Positions 1-5,590 of a stretch of 7,835 bases of DNA are shown here, one piece after another (the first letter of the stretch is position 1; each line of letters starts with the position of its first letter). The position numbers and the translations under genes are program-made. This DNA is from Candidatus Woesearchaeota archaeon (GTDB lineage: Archaea > Nanobdellota > Nanobdellia > Woesearchaeales > GW2011-AR4), in assembly GCA_016185875.1 (NCBI GenBank), contig JACPMS010000074.1:1-7835 (forward strand), in the 5' to 3' direction. Below the pieces are notes generated by a model. The model was not told the origin of the DNA, ran no database searches, and was given only the letters and a program-made list of their open reading frames with translations.

Positions 1-58
1 TGCATTTAACCCCCAATAATCTTAATCAAGAAAACAAGCGACGTTTAAAAATTTAATG

Positions 59-322
59 CTAAATAATATCCTCTTCAGCTACAACCATGAAGTCGCCAAT
101 TGCAATGACTGCGCTGAATGGTATCAGGATGTGGCCTTCCTTGTCCTTTTCCAGTTCCAGCTTCTCTGTATATGAAGTCGGGTTGTGAAGCACCATATGG
201 ATTAGCTCTCCTGAGCGGGTTTCAAAGATTATGTCTCCTACTTCCCCAAATCTCTTGCCTGTCTTGCTTACAACTGTCTTGCCAATCAATTGCTTTGAGA
301 ATTTCTTATCATCTTCCGGCAT
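59..322 (-). CDS. PRC-barrel domain protein
   Basis: Complete 87-residue protein made almost wholly of one PRC-barrel. The motif around residues 11-31 (QLIGKTVVSKTGKRFGEVGD) followed by strands at about 40-46, 64-71 and 77-83 is the usual beta-barrel pattern. Such stand-alone small PRC-barrel proteins are common in archaea; the fold serves in RNA-processing and photosynthetic proteins as an adaptor or ligand-binding module, but the role of the archaeal single-domain forms is not settled. The ATG at 322 is supported by a Shine-Dalgarno GAGGT (330-334 on this strand) seven bases upstream. A TATA-like box lies at 389-400, giving a leader of about 45 nt. The gene is monocistronic in the window and divergent from the lipoprotein gene. 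Only an AT-rich stretch without a clear signal lies beyond its stop (1-58). Confident in the domain, not in the function. Confidence 0.85.
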   Translation of the reverse strand: MPEDDKKFSKQLIGKTVVSKTGKRFGEVGDIIFETRSGELIHMVLHNPTSYTEKLELEKDKEGHILIPFSAVIAIGDFMVVAEEDII

Positions 323-388
323 ATTAAAAACCTCTTGTTTTGGGTTTTATTCCCTCTACAGTTAATACGCAAGGATTATACATCAAGT

Positions 389-400
389 TATATTTAAATG
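389..400 (-). promoter_or_regulatory. TATA box for the PRC-barrel gene
   Basis: Reads CATTTAAATATAA-like sequence on the minus strand, an archaeal TATA element. It predicts a start of transcription near 365-370 and a leader of about 45 nt carrying the GAGGT ribosome site at 330-334. Confidence 0.45.
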
Positions 401-421
401 TTTCGTATATCATTGAAAAAA

Positions 422-430
422 TTTATAAAT
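422..430 (+). promoter_or_regulatory. TATA box for the lipoprotein gene
   Basis: TTTATAAAT preceded by an A-rich stretch that could be the BRE. Its centre is about 33 nt before the ATG at 459, so the transcript would have a leader of only a few bases. It lies back to back with the promoter of the PRC-barrel gene in a 136-bp divergent spacer. Confidence 0.5.
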
Positions 431-458
431 GAAAATAGATTGATAGGAACGAATTATA

Positions 459-1223
459 ATGAAGAGCAAATATTTCATTGGCATGCTCATTTCCTTGCTT
501 TTTTTCGTATATGCGTGCCAAAAGCCAGTTGAGCAATCAACTACGAAGTTTCCAGCCCTTGATGCTGGCAAAGAAAAAGTCATAGAAAAAATAGCTGTTG
601 CTGAGCCAAAAGGGCCAACATTGAAGATTGTTTCTCCAAAAGATAATAACTTAATAAAAAGCTCAAAAGTGACTATTGAATTAAAGGCAGAGAATTTTAA
701 GATTGTTCCTGTTGGAGAGCCGGTCAAAGAAGGCGAAGGACATTTTCATGTATGGCTGGACAGCGAGAAAAGAGTTACAACAGACAATACAGTTACCTTT
801 GAAAATGTGGCTTCTGGAAAGCACGCAATAGTTGCAGAACTTGTCAAAAGTGACCATGCTTCATTAAGCCCGAAAGTAACCCAGAGCATAACAATAAATG
901 TTGAGTCTGACTATGTGCCAAAAGTTGAGCAACAGCAAGGTGTAAGCGACTTTACTGTTGAAGCAGATGACAATGGGTTCTACCCAAGCACAGTAAAAGC
1001 AAAGATTGGCGATAAAGTGAGGATAAGCTTCAAGTTCAGGGATGACTCAATCTATTTTGCAGGCTTGGACATAAAGGGGCCATTTCCAACAATTCAATAT
1101 AAATTAAAAGGCGAACAGCCAGTAACTGCAGAATTCACAATGAAGGATGAGACAAAAATCACTTCCTGGTGGCCTGCTTCTGGAGTTAAGAAAGCGACTT
1201 TGACTGTTGAAGTGGCAAAGTAG
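459..1223 (+). CDS. Secreted lipoprotein, DUF4399-like plus cupredoxin-like domain
   Basis: 254 residues. Residues 1-20 form a lipoprotein signal: MKSK, a hydrophobic stretch, then the lipobox VYAC with the acceptor Cys at 20, so the mature protein should be anchored on the outer face of the membrane. Residues about 54-149 are an Ig-like strand-rich domain with HFH at 95-97, GKH at 120-122 and H133, a pattern like DUF4399. Residues about 163-253 resemble a cupredoxin beta-sandwich of the type found in COX2/EfeO-like proteins. The usual copper ligands are not there: Tyr-Phe at 199-200 stands where the first His is expected, and SWWPASG at 236-242 replaces the Cys-x-x-x-x-His-Met loop, so I expect no type-1 copper site. 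Near-leaderless promoter upstream, T-rich terminator downstream. Function unknown; the signal peptide is clear, the domain names come from recalled patterns. Confidence 0.7.
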   Translation: MKSKYFIGMLISLLFFVYACQKPVEQSTTKFPALDAGKEKVIEKIAVAEPKGPTLKIVSPKDNNLIKSSKVTIELKAENFKIVPVGEPVKEGEGHFHVWLDSEKRVTTDNTVTFENVASGKHAIVAELVKSDHASLSPKVTQSITINVESDYVPKVEQQQGVSDFTVEADDNGFYPSTVKAKIGDKVRISFKFRDDSIYFAGLDIKGPFPTIQYKLKGEQPVTAEFTMKDETKITSWWPASGVKKATLTVEVAK

Positions 1224-1224
1224 A

Positions 1225-1239
1225 TTTGTTTTTGTTTTT
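1225..1239 (+). terminator. T-tract terminator of the lipoprotein gene
   Basis: Three runs of T (3, 5 and 5) separated by single G start two bases after the TAG stop, as in archaeal intrinsic termination, which needs no hairpin. The last run lies inside the 9-bp target duplicated by the adjoining mobile element. Confidence 0.5.
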
Positions 1240-1242
1240 CAA
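1234..1242. repeat. Target-site duplication, left copy
   Basis: GTTTTTCAA directly abuts the outer end of the left terminal inverted repeat. The same nine bases in the same orientation abut the right end at 4021-4029. The match does not extend beyond nine bases on either side, as expected of a duplication made by a staggered cut. Confidence 0.9.
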
Positions 1243-1292
1243 GGTTCTGTTTAACTATTGGCCGTTGCTTTAAGGGTGTTGCATAACAGCTG
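1243..1292 (+). repeat. Left terminal inverted repeat
   Basis: The outer 20 bases are identical to the reverse complement of 4001-4020. The inner 30 bases match the reverse complement of 3971-4000 at 19 of 30 positions without gaps, the best blocks being TGTTG and TAAC. Confidence 0.88.
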
Positions 1293-1300
1293 AAAAGAAT

Positions 1301-1711
1301 TTAATTTGCTATTTTTTCTATTTCTTCATTATAATTAATTTGAACAGACACTTTAAAGTGATTGATGCAACTTCTATACCTTCTTTTTCCCTTTGGTGAA
1401 CCTTCATAACCTTGACACCCCTCATATTTTCCTGATATGGTAGTTTGCTTGTTTTTTATCATCTCCCTTAAAATAGAACCTACAGAAAAGCCACCATTAT
1501 AACATATTGGATTTTGGCAATTTATAAACTCCCCTAAAGTTTTTTCCGTGTATCTACTTTTATGATTCCATTGATTTATCCCGTAACCTGTTTCTTCAAC
1601 ATCTACTATCACAGATTTTATTTCGGAAAATGCTTGCTCAAAAGGAGTTTTTTTTGAAAACAAATAATCAGATTCTCTAAAAACATCAGTCGCCTTTTTC
1701 CTTTCTCTCAT
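1301..1711 (-). CDS. Four-cysteine small protein, possible zinc-binding
   Basis: 136 residues, last gene of the element's minus-strand cluster. It starts one base after the TAA of the TGT-like gene, so the two are almost certainly translated from the same message. The N-terminal half (1-55) is charged and featureless. The C-terminal half holds C65-x4-C70 (INCQNPIC, followed by YNGGF) and C99-x15-C115 (CQGYEGSPKGKRRYRSC), then a strand-like FKVSVQINY at 119-127. Two paired cysteines around a basic loop suggest a zinc-ribbon-like, possibly nucleic-acid-binding fold. I recall similar C-NP-C-GG / C-G-EGSP-C patterns in uncharacterised prokaryotic proteins but cannot name a family. The gene ends only 8 bp from the inner edge of the left inverted repeat. 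It could be a partner of the TGT-like enzyme; this is inference from position alone. Confidence 0.65.
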   Translation of the reverse strand: MRERKKATDVFRESDYLFSKKTPFEQAFSEIKSVIVDVEETGYGINQWNHKSRYTEKTLGEFINCQNPICYNGGFSVGSILREMIKNKQTTISGKYEGCQGYEGSPKGKRRYRSCINHFKVSVQINYNEEIEKIAN

Positions 1712-1712
1712 T

Positions 1713-2990
1713 TTATGAATAAAACCCCTTAAAAATATTCAATCGCATACTTTCCGAAAACCTGTCAAACATAGATACCCTTAAATTGCTTTGTAACACA
1801 GCATTGTTAAATTCATCAATAAAATTATCTCTAATATGAACCCTATGCCTTCTGCGTGCACGATTATAAATCCTTGATTCTGAAGGTAATCTCTGGTATC
1901 TTGAACACTCAAAACAATGGCATGGAAACGCTTGCCCCGTATTTGATTCTATTGCTCTTAAGTTTTCATGAGAAAACTCAACATGTCTTAATGGGTCGGG
2001 ATATCTTCCTAATTTTGCCCCAATTTCTTCACCTTCTTCTAAATCAACAGTAGCCCTCCTTACCCTTAAATCCGGATTAAAATTTCCGCTTATTGGCTCA
2101 ACAAAGCCACATAGACCTCTTGAAACGTAATGGTATCCAATGGCATCAGCATTGATAACAAAAGTCAATGCGTTGTTCGTTATTCGATACTTATACAATT
2201 CATCCATAAGATTTGTGAGATTCATCCTCTCCACAAATGATTGGTCTTTGTAGATATACTCGATGTTGCCGAACTTCAAAATTATAATATTTGGTTTAAG
2301 AGTATACCATTGTTTTTTGATTGTGTCGAGGCAATCTGATTCTTTCAAAGATGCAAAGTCAATTAAATAGTATACTGCTCGTTGCCACTCATTTGCCTCT
2401 TGAGTGGTTACCGCCAAACGATTTATGTTGCAAGCAAATCTTAACGTGTTTGCCCCTTTAATAGGCAAACATGGGGCAACTGCGGTTTTTGAGCCATAAC
2501 CTATTGCTTTTCTTAAATACCATTCTACTGTTCCAGCAACCGAACTCTCATTTTCCATCCATCTGCTTAACAATCTTTTTTTATCTTCCCCTCGTGAACG
2601 TATAATTTCCGCTATTTCTGTTGGTAAGTCTGGTATAGAAAGAAGTTTGTCAACTTCCGATGATACATGGTATTGTAGGTATTCACCAGCAGGGTCAACT
2701 GTAAGCACAAATTCTGAAAATGGCCTGTAATTTAAAGTTAAACCTGCAAATTCATGTAATCCTCTCTGTAACATACCTCTAAACCTATCTGCATCTCCAA
2801 GATGATAACATACCACTTGGGTATTTTTTAACTGCCCTGATTCTGTTGTATCACGCAAACATTCTGTATCAATATCAGAACGCACAATAGAGCCATAGAA
2901 AGGCGTTGTAAGAATCTTGTTGTCTAATTGAATCTCACTTTTGAAATTGTTGTATTGTTTCTTATCCTGTTTGTAGACGTAAACTGCCAT
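1713..2990 (-). CDS. tRNA-guanine transglycosylase superfamily protein, DpdA-like
   Basis: 425 residues from the chosen start. TGT-superfamily hallmarks are visible: TPF near 29-31, GLHEF at 77-81, VDPAGEY at 98-104 in the place of the family's DSGGFQ (so D99 would be the first catalytic Asp), TIM-barrel-like strand/helix alternation from about 205 to 300, and a C-terminal zinc motif C357-x-C359-x2-C362 followed after 22 residues by H385. TGT enzymes exchange guanine for a 7-deazaguanine (preQ1, preQ0) in tRNA; DpdA relatives do this in DNA, and the 22-residue spacing is the one I recall for DpdA. The second catalytic Asp, in TGT within GVDMFD, is not obvious: here the loop reads GLCGFVEP (293-300), with Glu near that place. 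The start at 2990 is chosen because GGAGG lies eight bases upstream; an in-frame ATG at 3005 would overlap the previous gene and destroy this spacing. Substrate (DNA or RNA) is not decidable from sequence. Confidence 0.72.
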   Translation of the reverse strand: MAVYVYKQDKKQYNNFKSEIQLDNKILTTPFYGSIVRSDIDTECLRDTTESGQLKNTQVVCYHLGDADRFRGMLQRGLHEFAGLTLNYRPFSEFVLTVDPAGEYLQYHVSSEVDKLLSIPDLPTEIAEIIRSRGEDKKRLLSRWMENESSVAGTVEWYLRKAIGYGSKTAVAPCLPIKGANTLRFACNINRLAVTTQEANEWQRAVYYLIDFASLKESDCLDTIKKQWYTLKPNIIILKFGNIEYIYKDQSFVERMNLTNLMDELYKYRITNNALTFVINADAIGYHYVSRGLCGFVEPISGNFNPDLRVRRATVDLEEGEEIGAKLGRYPDPLRHVEFSHENLRAIESNTGQAFPCHCFECSRYQRLPSESRIYNRARRRHRVHIRDNFIDEFNNAVLQSNLRVSMFDRFSESMRLNIFKGFYS

Positions 2991-2991
2991 T

Positions 2992-3507
2992 TTATTTGCC
3001 TCCATTAATTTTTTTGCCTATGTTGTTAATATGCTCAACAAATGAAGAGAAAGCCTCCTTATTAATAATTATGCCTCCGCTTAAAGTCAAAGCATTCAAT
3101 TCGTTGCGTTTTTTTTCTTGAATTGCGATAAATTCTCCTTCTGGGTTTTTCATATAGATAAAAGAGTAGACTTTTTTTCCAATCGGCACGTTTTCTTCTA
3201 AAATCTCGTGTAGAAGCCTGCCATTTGGATAGTATACAGTAACCCTCCCAAAAGCTTTGCTATAACCTAAATTTGTATTAACATACTTTTCAAGATAAGT
3301 GCGTATTGTTTTTTCATTACCAAGATACGGCACAAGACGTTTTATAGTTGGAACTGTTATGCCTTCTTTTGAATTGTCAAGAATTTGCCTAACAACATAT
3401 TCTCTATGTTTCTCTTGCTGATATTGTGTAAGCCCTTCAAATTCCTTTTCAGAATAAAGTCTAATTCCCTGTAAGGTTTCCCTTTCCGTTCCTAAATCAG
3501 TACCCAT
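2992..3507 (-). CDS. Winged-helix DNA-binding protein, probable autoregulator
   Basis: 171 residues. Residues about 33-75 form a helix-turn-helix (REYVVRQIL, then VPTIKRLVPYL and EKTIRTYLEKY), followed by a wing-like beta hairpin at about 82-96 (YSKAFGRVTVYYPNG). The C-terminal part (110-171) is of mixed strand and helix and I do not recognise it. The gene has its own promoter at the 3' end of the GIY-YIG gene: a TATA box 26 nt before the ATG, hence probably leaderless, and a 24-bp palindrome between box and start codon. Its stop is followed after one base by the ATG of the TGT-like gene, so regulator and enzyme are coupled in translation. The ribosome site of the enzyme gene lies in the last codons of this one. 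Likely role: repressor or controller of the three-gene unit, similar in logic to controller proteins of restriction-modification loci. HTH is well supported; target is inferred. Confidence 0.7.
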   Translation of the reverse strand: MGTDLGTERETLQGIRLYSEKEFEGLTQYQQEKHREYVVRQILDNSKEGITVPTIKRLVPYLGNEKTIRTYLEKYVNTNLGYSKAFGRVTVYYPNGRLLHEILEENVPIGKKVYSFIYMKNPEGEFIAIQEKKRNELNALTLSGGIIINKEAFSSFVEHINNIGKKINGGK

Positions 3508-3531
3508 ATAAGTACTGATATCAGTACTTAT
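3508..3531. promoter_or_regulatory. 24-bp perfect palindromic operator
   Basis: A perfect palindrome centred between 3519 and 3520, core GTACTGAT/ATCAGTAC extended by TTAT on each side. It fills the space between the TATA box and the ATG of the winged-helix gene, where a bound dimer would block transcription initiation. It also contains the TGA stop of the GIY-YIG gene. A third half-site, ATCAGTAC, lies at 3496-3503 in codons 2-4 of the winged-helix gene, exactly 24 bp from the matching half of the palindrome. Confidence 0.75.
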
Positions 3532-3922
3532 TTAAATACTTTTTCATTCTTAACCTTTCACGATTAAATCTTGGGTTAATTATGGCTATGGCAAATTTTT
3601 CTAACCGATTTTTATGAATCTCCCCAACTACCTTAAACCTACATTTTGTTATTAAAAAATTAACGGCGTCTTCAAATGTATCAATCTCTTTGTATCCATA
3701 AAGACATTCTCTAAACCAATGAGAGCCATGTAAAAGGTCTTTGTATAATCCTTGTCTTAAATTTGTAGATTGCCCAATGTATATAATTTCATCATTTTCA
3801 TAAACAGCATAAACACCCCTTATTTCCAAATCATTATATTTAGTTTTAAAATCCCTAAAATCTGAATCCAAGAGCGTCTTTAATTTAGGTTTCATTTCTT
3901 CAATTCCTTTATCAATTACCAT
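3521..3922 (-). CDS. GIY-YIG domain nuclease
   Basis: 133 residues. The GIY-YIG fold is read from GVY at 36-38, YIG at 48-50 (EIIYIGQSTNL), an Arg at 56 in the position of the family's catalytic Arg, H65 in the following helix, and E108 in LEKFAIAIINPRFN, matching the family's metal-binding Glu and closing P-x-x-N. All key catalytic residues appear present, so an active single-domain endonuclease is plausible. About 30 extra residues precede the domain. The family includes homing and restriction endonucleases, UvrC and small stand-alone repair or mobile-element nucleases. It is the first gene of the element's cluster, with a TATA box 27 nt before the ATG (leaderless), divergent from hef. Its stop codon lies in the operator of the next gene. 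It may be the cutting half of a modification/restriction pair, or take part in transposition; neither is shown. Confidence 0.8.
   Translation of the reverse strand: MVIDKGIEEMKPKLKTLLDSDFRDFKTKYNDLEIRGVYAVYENDEIIYIGQSTNLRQGLYKDLLHGSHWFRECLYGYKEIDTFEDAVNFLITKCRFKVVGEIHKNRLEKFAIAIINPRFNRERLRMKKYLNKY
3529..3538 (-). promoter_or_regulatory. TATA box of the winged-helix gene
   Basis: TATTTAAATA, itself palindromic, centred 26 nt upstream of the ATG at 3507. This spacing fits leaderless archaeal transcription. The box overlaps the outer edge of the 24-bp operator and lies within the last codons of the GIY-YIG gene. Confidence 0.6.
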
Positions 3923-3944
3923 GTTATAAGGAAATTTAGGAAGA

Positions 3945-3953
3945 TTATAAAAA
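3945..3953 (-). promoter_or_regulatory. TATA box of the GIY-YIG gene
   Basis: TTTTTATAA on the minus strand, centred about 27 nt before the ATG at 3922, consistent with a leaderless transcript. It sits just inside the subterminal repeats of the element's right end, so proteins bound to the end could affect this promoter. Confidence 0.55.
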
Positions 3954-3960
3954 TTTATTG

Positions 3961-4004
3961 AACAGCCGAATAGCCGTTACACAACAGCCGAGATGAAACA
4001 GCCA
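3961..4004. repeat. Subterminal 8-bp repeats at the right end
   Basis: Four copies of AA(C/T)AGCC(G/A) begin at 3961, 3969, 3983 and 3997; the last three are spaced exactly 14 bp apart. The shorter core AA(C/T)AG recurs at 4004 and 4012 in the tip of the inverted repeat. The left end has only one clear internal copy (AACAGCTG at 1285). Such arrays are typical binding sites for a transposase or an accessory protein. Confidence 0.6.
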
Positions 4005-4020
4005 ATAGTTAAACAGAACC
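3971..4020 (-). repeat. Right terminal inverted repeat
   Basis: Reverse complement of the left end: 20 of 20 in the outer part (4001-4020) and 19 of 30 in the inner part. It ends exactly where the 9-bp duplicated target begins. Confidence 0.88.
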
Positions 4021-4029
4021 GTTTTTCAA
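4021..4029. repeat. Target-site duplication, right copy
   Basis: GTTTTTCAA directly next to the right inverted repeat, identical and in the same orientation as 1234-1242. Removing the element plus one copy restores a spacer of about 53 bp between the lipoprotein stop and the hef start. Confidence 0.9.
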
Positions 4030-4033
4030 TAAA

Positions 4034-4042
4034 CTATATAAA
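4034..4042 (+). promoter_or_regulatory. TATA box of hef
   Basis: CTATATAAA centred about 26 nt before the ATG at 4064, so hef should be transcribed leaderless. It starts five bases beyond the right copy of the duplicated target. The insertion therefore spared this core promoter but replaced whatever lay upstream. Confidence 0.6.
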
Positions 4043-4063
4043 CCAAGAAAATACCCTGTTCTT

Positions 4064-5590
4064 ATGATTAAGAACTTTGAGCCGAGGCTGTACCAGCAGA
4101 CAATTTTTGCAACAGCTGCTGGAAAAAACACATTGGTTGTGCTGCCTACTGGAATGGGCAAAACCAACATTTTCCTGATGCTAGCTGCCCAAAGGCTGAA
4201 GCAGTATCCGAACTCCAAAGTGCTTTTTATAGGCCCTACTAAGCCGTTAATTGAGCAGTATATGAATGTCTTTAAGGAGCATTTTGAAATCAATGAGAAC
4301 GATATGTCAATTTTTACAGGCATGGTAAGCCCTGAAAAGAGGGCAGAACTATGGAAAATGTCAAAGATAGTCTTTTCAACGCCTCAAGGGCTGGAAAACG
4401 ACATAATCAGCAGCAGAATTAATCTTGAAGAGGTTTGCCTGCTTGGAGTTGATGAAGCCCACAGGGCTGTTGGCGACTATGCTTATGTTTTTGTTGCAAA
4501 GCAGTTCATGAAGCTTTCAAGATTTCCCAGGATTATTGCCTTGACAGCATCTCCTGGAAGTGACATGGACAAGATACAAGAAGTATGCAAAAACCTGTTC
4601 ATTGAGGATATAGAAGTCAGGACTGATGAAGATCCTGATGTAAAGCCTTATGTGCAGGAAATGCAGATAGATTGGGTAAATGTCGAGCTGCCAAGAGTTT
4701 TTGCAGACATACAAAGGCTTTTGCTGCTGTTTTTAAGGGAAAGGTTTGAGAAATTAAAGAAATGGGGCATCTTGAGAAGGACAGAACTGAAATATGTGAC
4801 AAAATCAGACTTGCTGCAATTGCAGGCAGAGCTTAGGAGCAGGATTGCCTCTGGCGAGAAAGATTTTGTTGTTTGGAATGCCATTTCGCTGCTTGCAGAG
4901 TCCATGAAGATTTACCATGCGCTGGAATTGCTGGAAACGCAGGGCATAACTGCATTGCACAAGTATTTTGAAAGGCTGATTGCAGAGTCAAGAATATCAA
5001 AAACCAAGGCTATAAAATCCATTATGAGCGATGCAAATTTCAAGTCTGCAATGATCAAGGCAAATATTTTGCATGAAGAGAAAGTAGAGCATCCAAAATT
5101 GATTGAACTGCAGAATATTGTTGAGAACGAAGCTGATAAAAATGAAAACATCAAAATCATGATTTTCAACCAATACAGGGACAATGCGCTTGATCTTGTT
5201 GGGAAATTGAACACAATCCCGAATGTCAAAGCTAATCTTTTTGTCGGGCAGCAGAAAAAGAATGAGATGGGATTGAGCCAGAAAGAGCAGAAGCAGATGC
5301 TGGAGGATTTCACGAATGGACTGTTTAATGTTCTCGTAGCAACCTCTATAGGAGAAGAGGGGCTGGACATTCCAAAAGTGGATTTAGTGATTTTCTATGA
5401 GCCTATACCAAGCGCAATAAGAAGCATACAAAGAAGGGGAAGGACCGGGAGGCAGGAAAAAGGAAGAGTCATAATTCTTATGGCAAAAGGAACAAGAGAT
5501 GAAGGCTATAGGTGGGTTGCGCACCACAAAGAGAAAAAAATGTACAGGAACCTTGCAAACATAAGAAAAAAATTGAACCTTTCAACATAA
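4064..5590 (+). CDS. hef: Hef helicase half (SF2, archaeal FANCM-like)
   Basis: 508 residues up to an in-frame TAA. Superfamily-2 helicase motifs are complete: Q-motif region at 5-12, Walker A PTGMGKT (28-34), DEAH (130-133), TAS (161-163), motif V VATSIGEEGLDIP (425-437) and motif VI QRRGRTGR (456-463). The helical insert between the two RecA domains (about 185-345) is the thumb-like domain typical of Hef/FANCM/MDA5-like enzymes. Hef unwinds and, through its XPF nuclease half, cuts stalled replication forks. Here the protein stops at the linker after motif VI (NLST), and the nuclease half continues in the same frame directly after the stop. A stand-alone helicase of this length is still likely to fold and work as an ATPase, since the core is intact. 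The ATG at 4064 fits the TATA spacing and places the Q motif at the N-terminus as expected. Host gene, opposite in strand to the mobile element. Confidence 0.93.
   Translation: MIKNFEPRLYQQTIFATAAGKNTLVVLPTGMGKTNIFLMLAAQRLKQYPNSKVLFIGPTKPLIEQYMNVFKEHFEINENDMSIFTGMVSPEKRAELWKMSKIVFSTPQGLENDIISSRINLEEVCLLGVDEAHRAVGDYAYVFVAKQFMKLSRFPRIIALTASPGSDMDKIQEVCKNLFIEDIEVRTDEDPDVKPYVQEMQIDWVNVELPRVFADIQRLLLLFLRERFEKLKKWGILRRTELKYVTKSDLLQLQAELRSRIASGEKDFVVWNAISLLAESMKIYHALELLETQGITALHKYFERLIAESRISKTKAIKSIMSDANFKSAMIKANILHEEKVEHPKLIELQNIVENEADKNENIKIMIFNQYRDNALDLVGKLNTIPNVKANLFVGQQKKNEMGLSQKEQKQMLEDFTNGLFNVLVATSIGEEGLDIPKVDLVIFYEPIPSAIRSIQRRGRTGRQEKGRVIILMAKGTRDEGYRWVAHHKEKKMYRNLANIRKKLNLST

Larger units (their letters stand above)
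1243..4020. mobile_element. TIR-bounded 2,778-bp mobile element without recognisable transposase
   Basis: Both ends carry an inverted repeat of about 50 bp whose outer 20 bp (GGTTCTGTTTAACTATTGGC) are identical, and both ends are flanked by a perfect 9-bp direct repeat. This is direct evidence of insertion by a cut-and-paste or copy-type DNA transposition event. The cargo is four minus-strand genes: GIY-YIG nuclease (3521-3922), winged-helix protein (2992-3507), TGT/DpdA-like enzyme (1713-2990) and a Cys4 protein (1301-1711). None shows a DDE, tyrosine or serine recombinase, HUH, or Cas1 signature that I can recognise. It may be mobilised in trans by a DDE transposase, or one of the unfamiliar proteins may serve. 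A start with GG, CTGTT near the tip and a 9-bp duplication are reminiscent of IS5/IS903-type or IS1-type ends, but this is only a resemblance. The intact ends and perfect duplication suggest a fairly recent insertion. Confidence 0.88.

Noticed and set aside
1..58. Possible promoter or gene end at the window edge
   Set aside because: AT-rich with short A/T runs only; no clear start codon, TATA box or T-tract that I could support.
410..727. Minus-strand open frame over the start of the lipoprotein gene
   Set aside because: Antisense to a signal peptide and lipobox with a good promoter; no domain or ribosome site of its own.
1243..1292. Assignment of the element to the IS6 family because of the GGTTCTGTT tip
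   Set aside because: IS6-type insertions normally duplicate 8 bp and encode a short DDE transposase; here the duplication is 9 bp and no such gene is present. The tip alone is too short to decide.
2991..3005. ATG at 3005 as start of the TGT-like gene
   Set aside because: It would overlap the winged-helix gene by 14 bases, while GGAGG at the right distance precedes the ATG at 2990.
1243..4020. Casposon or self-synthesising transposon
   Set aside because: Terminal inverted repeats fit, but there is no Cas1 and no DNA polymerase.
3961..4020. CRISPR array or replication iterons
   Set aside because: Only four 8-bp units with spacings of 8, 14 and 14 bp, lying at a transposon end; no spacers, cas genes or initiator gene.
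4912..5370. Minus-strand open frame of 152 codons inside hef
   Set aside because: Antisense to the conserved helicase domain; its serine- and phenylalanine-rich content is typical of the reverse of a real coding frame.
5588..5590. Recoding of the stop as an unusual amino acid or a changed genetic code
   Set aside because: The codon is TAA, not TAG (pyrrolysine) or TGA (selenocysteine), and TAA ends several complete genes in the window.
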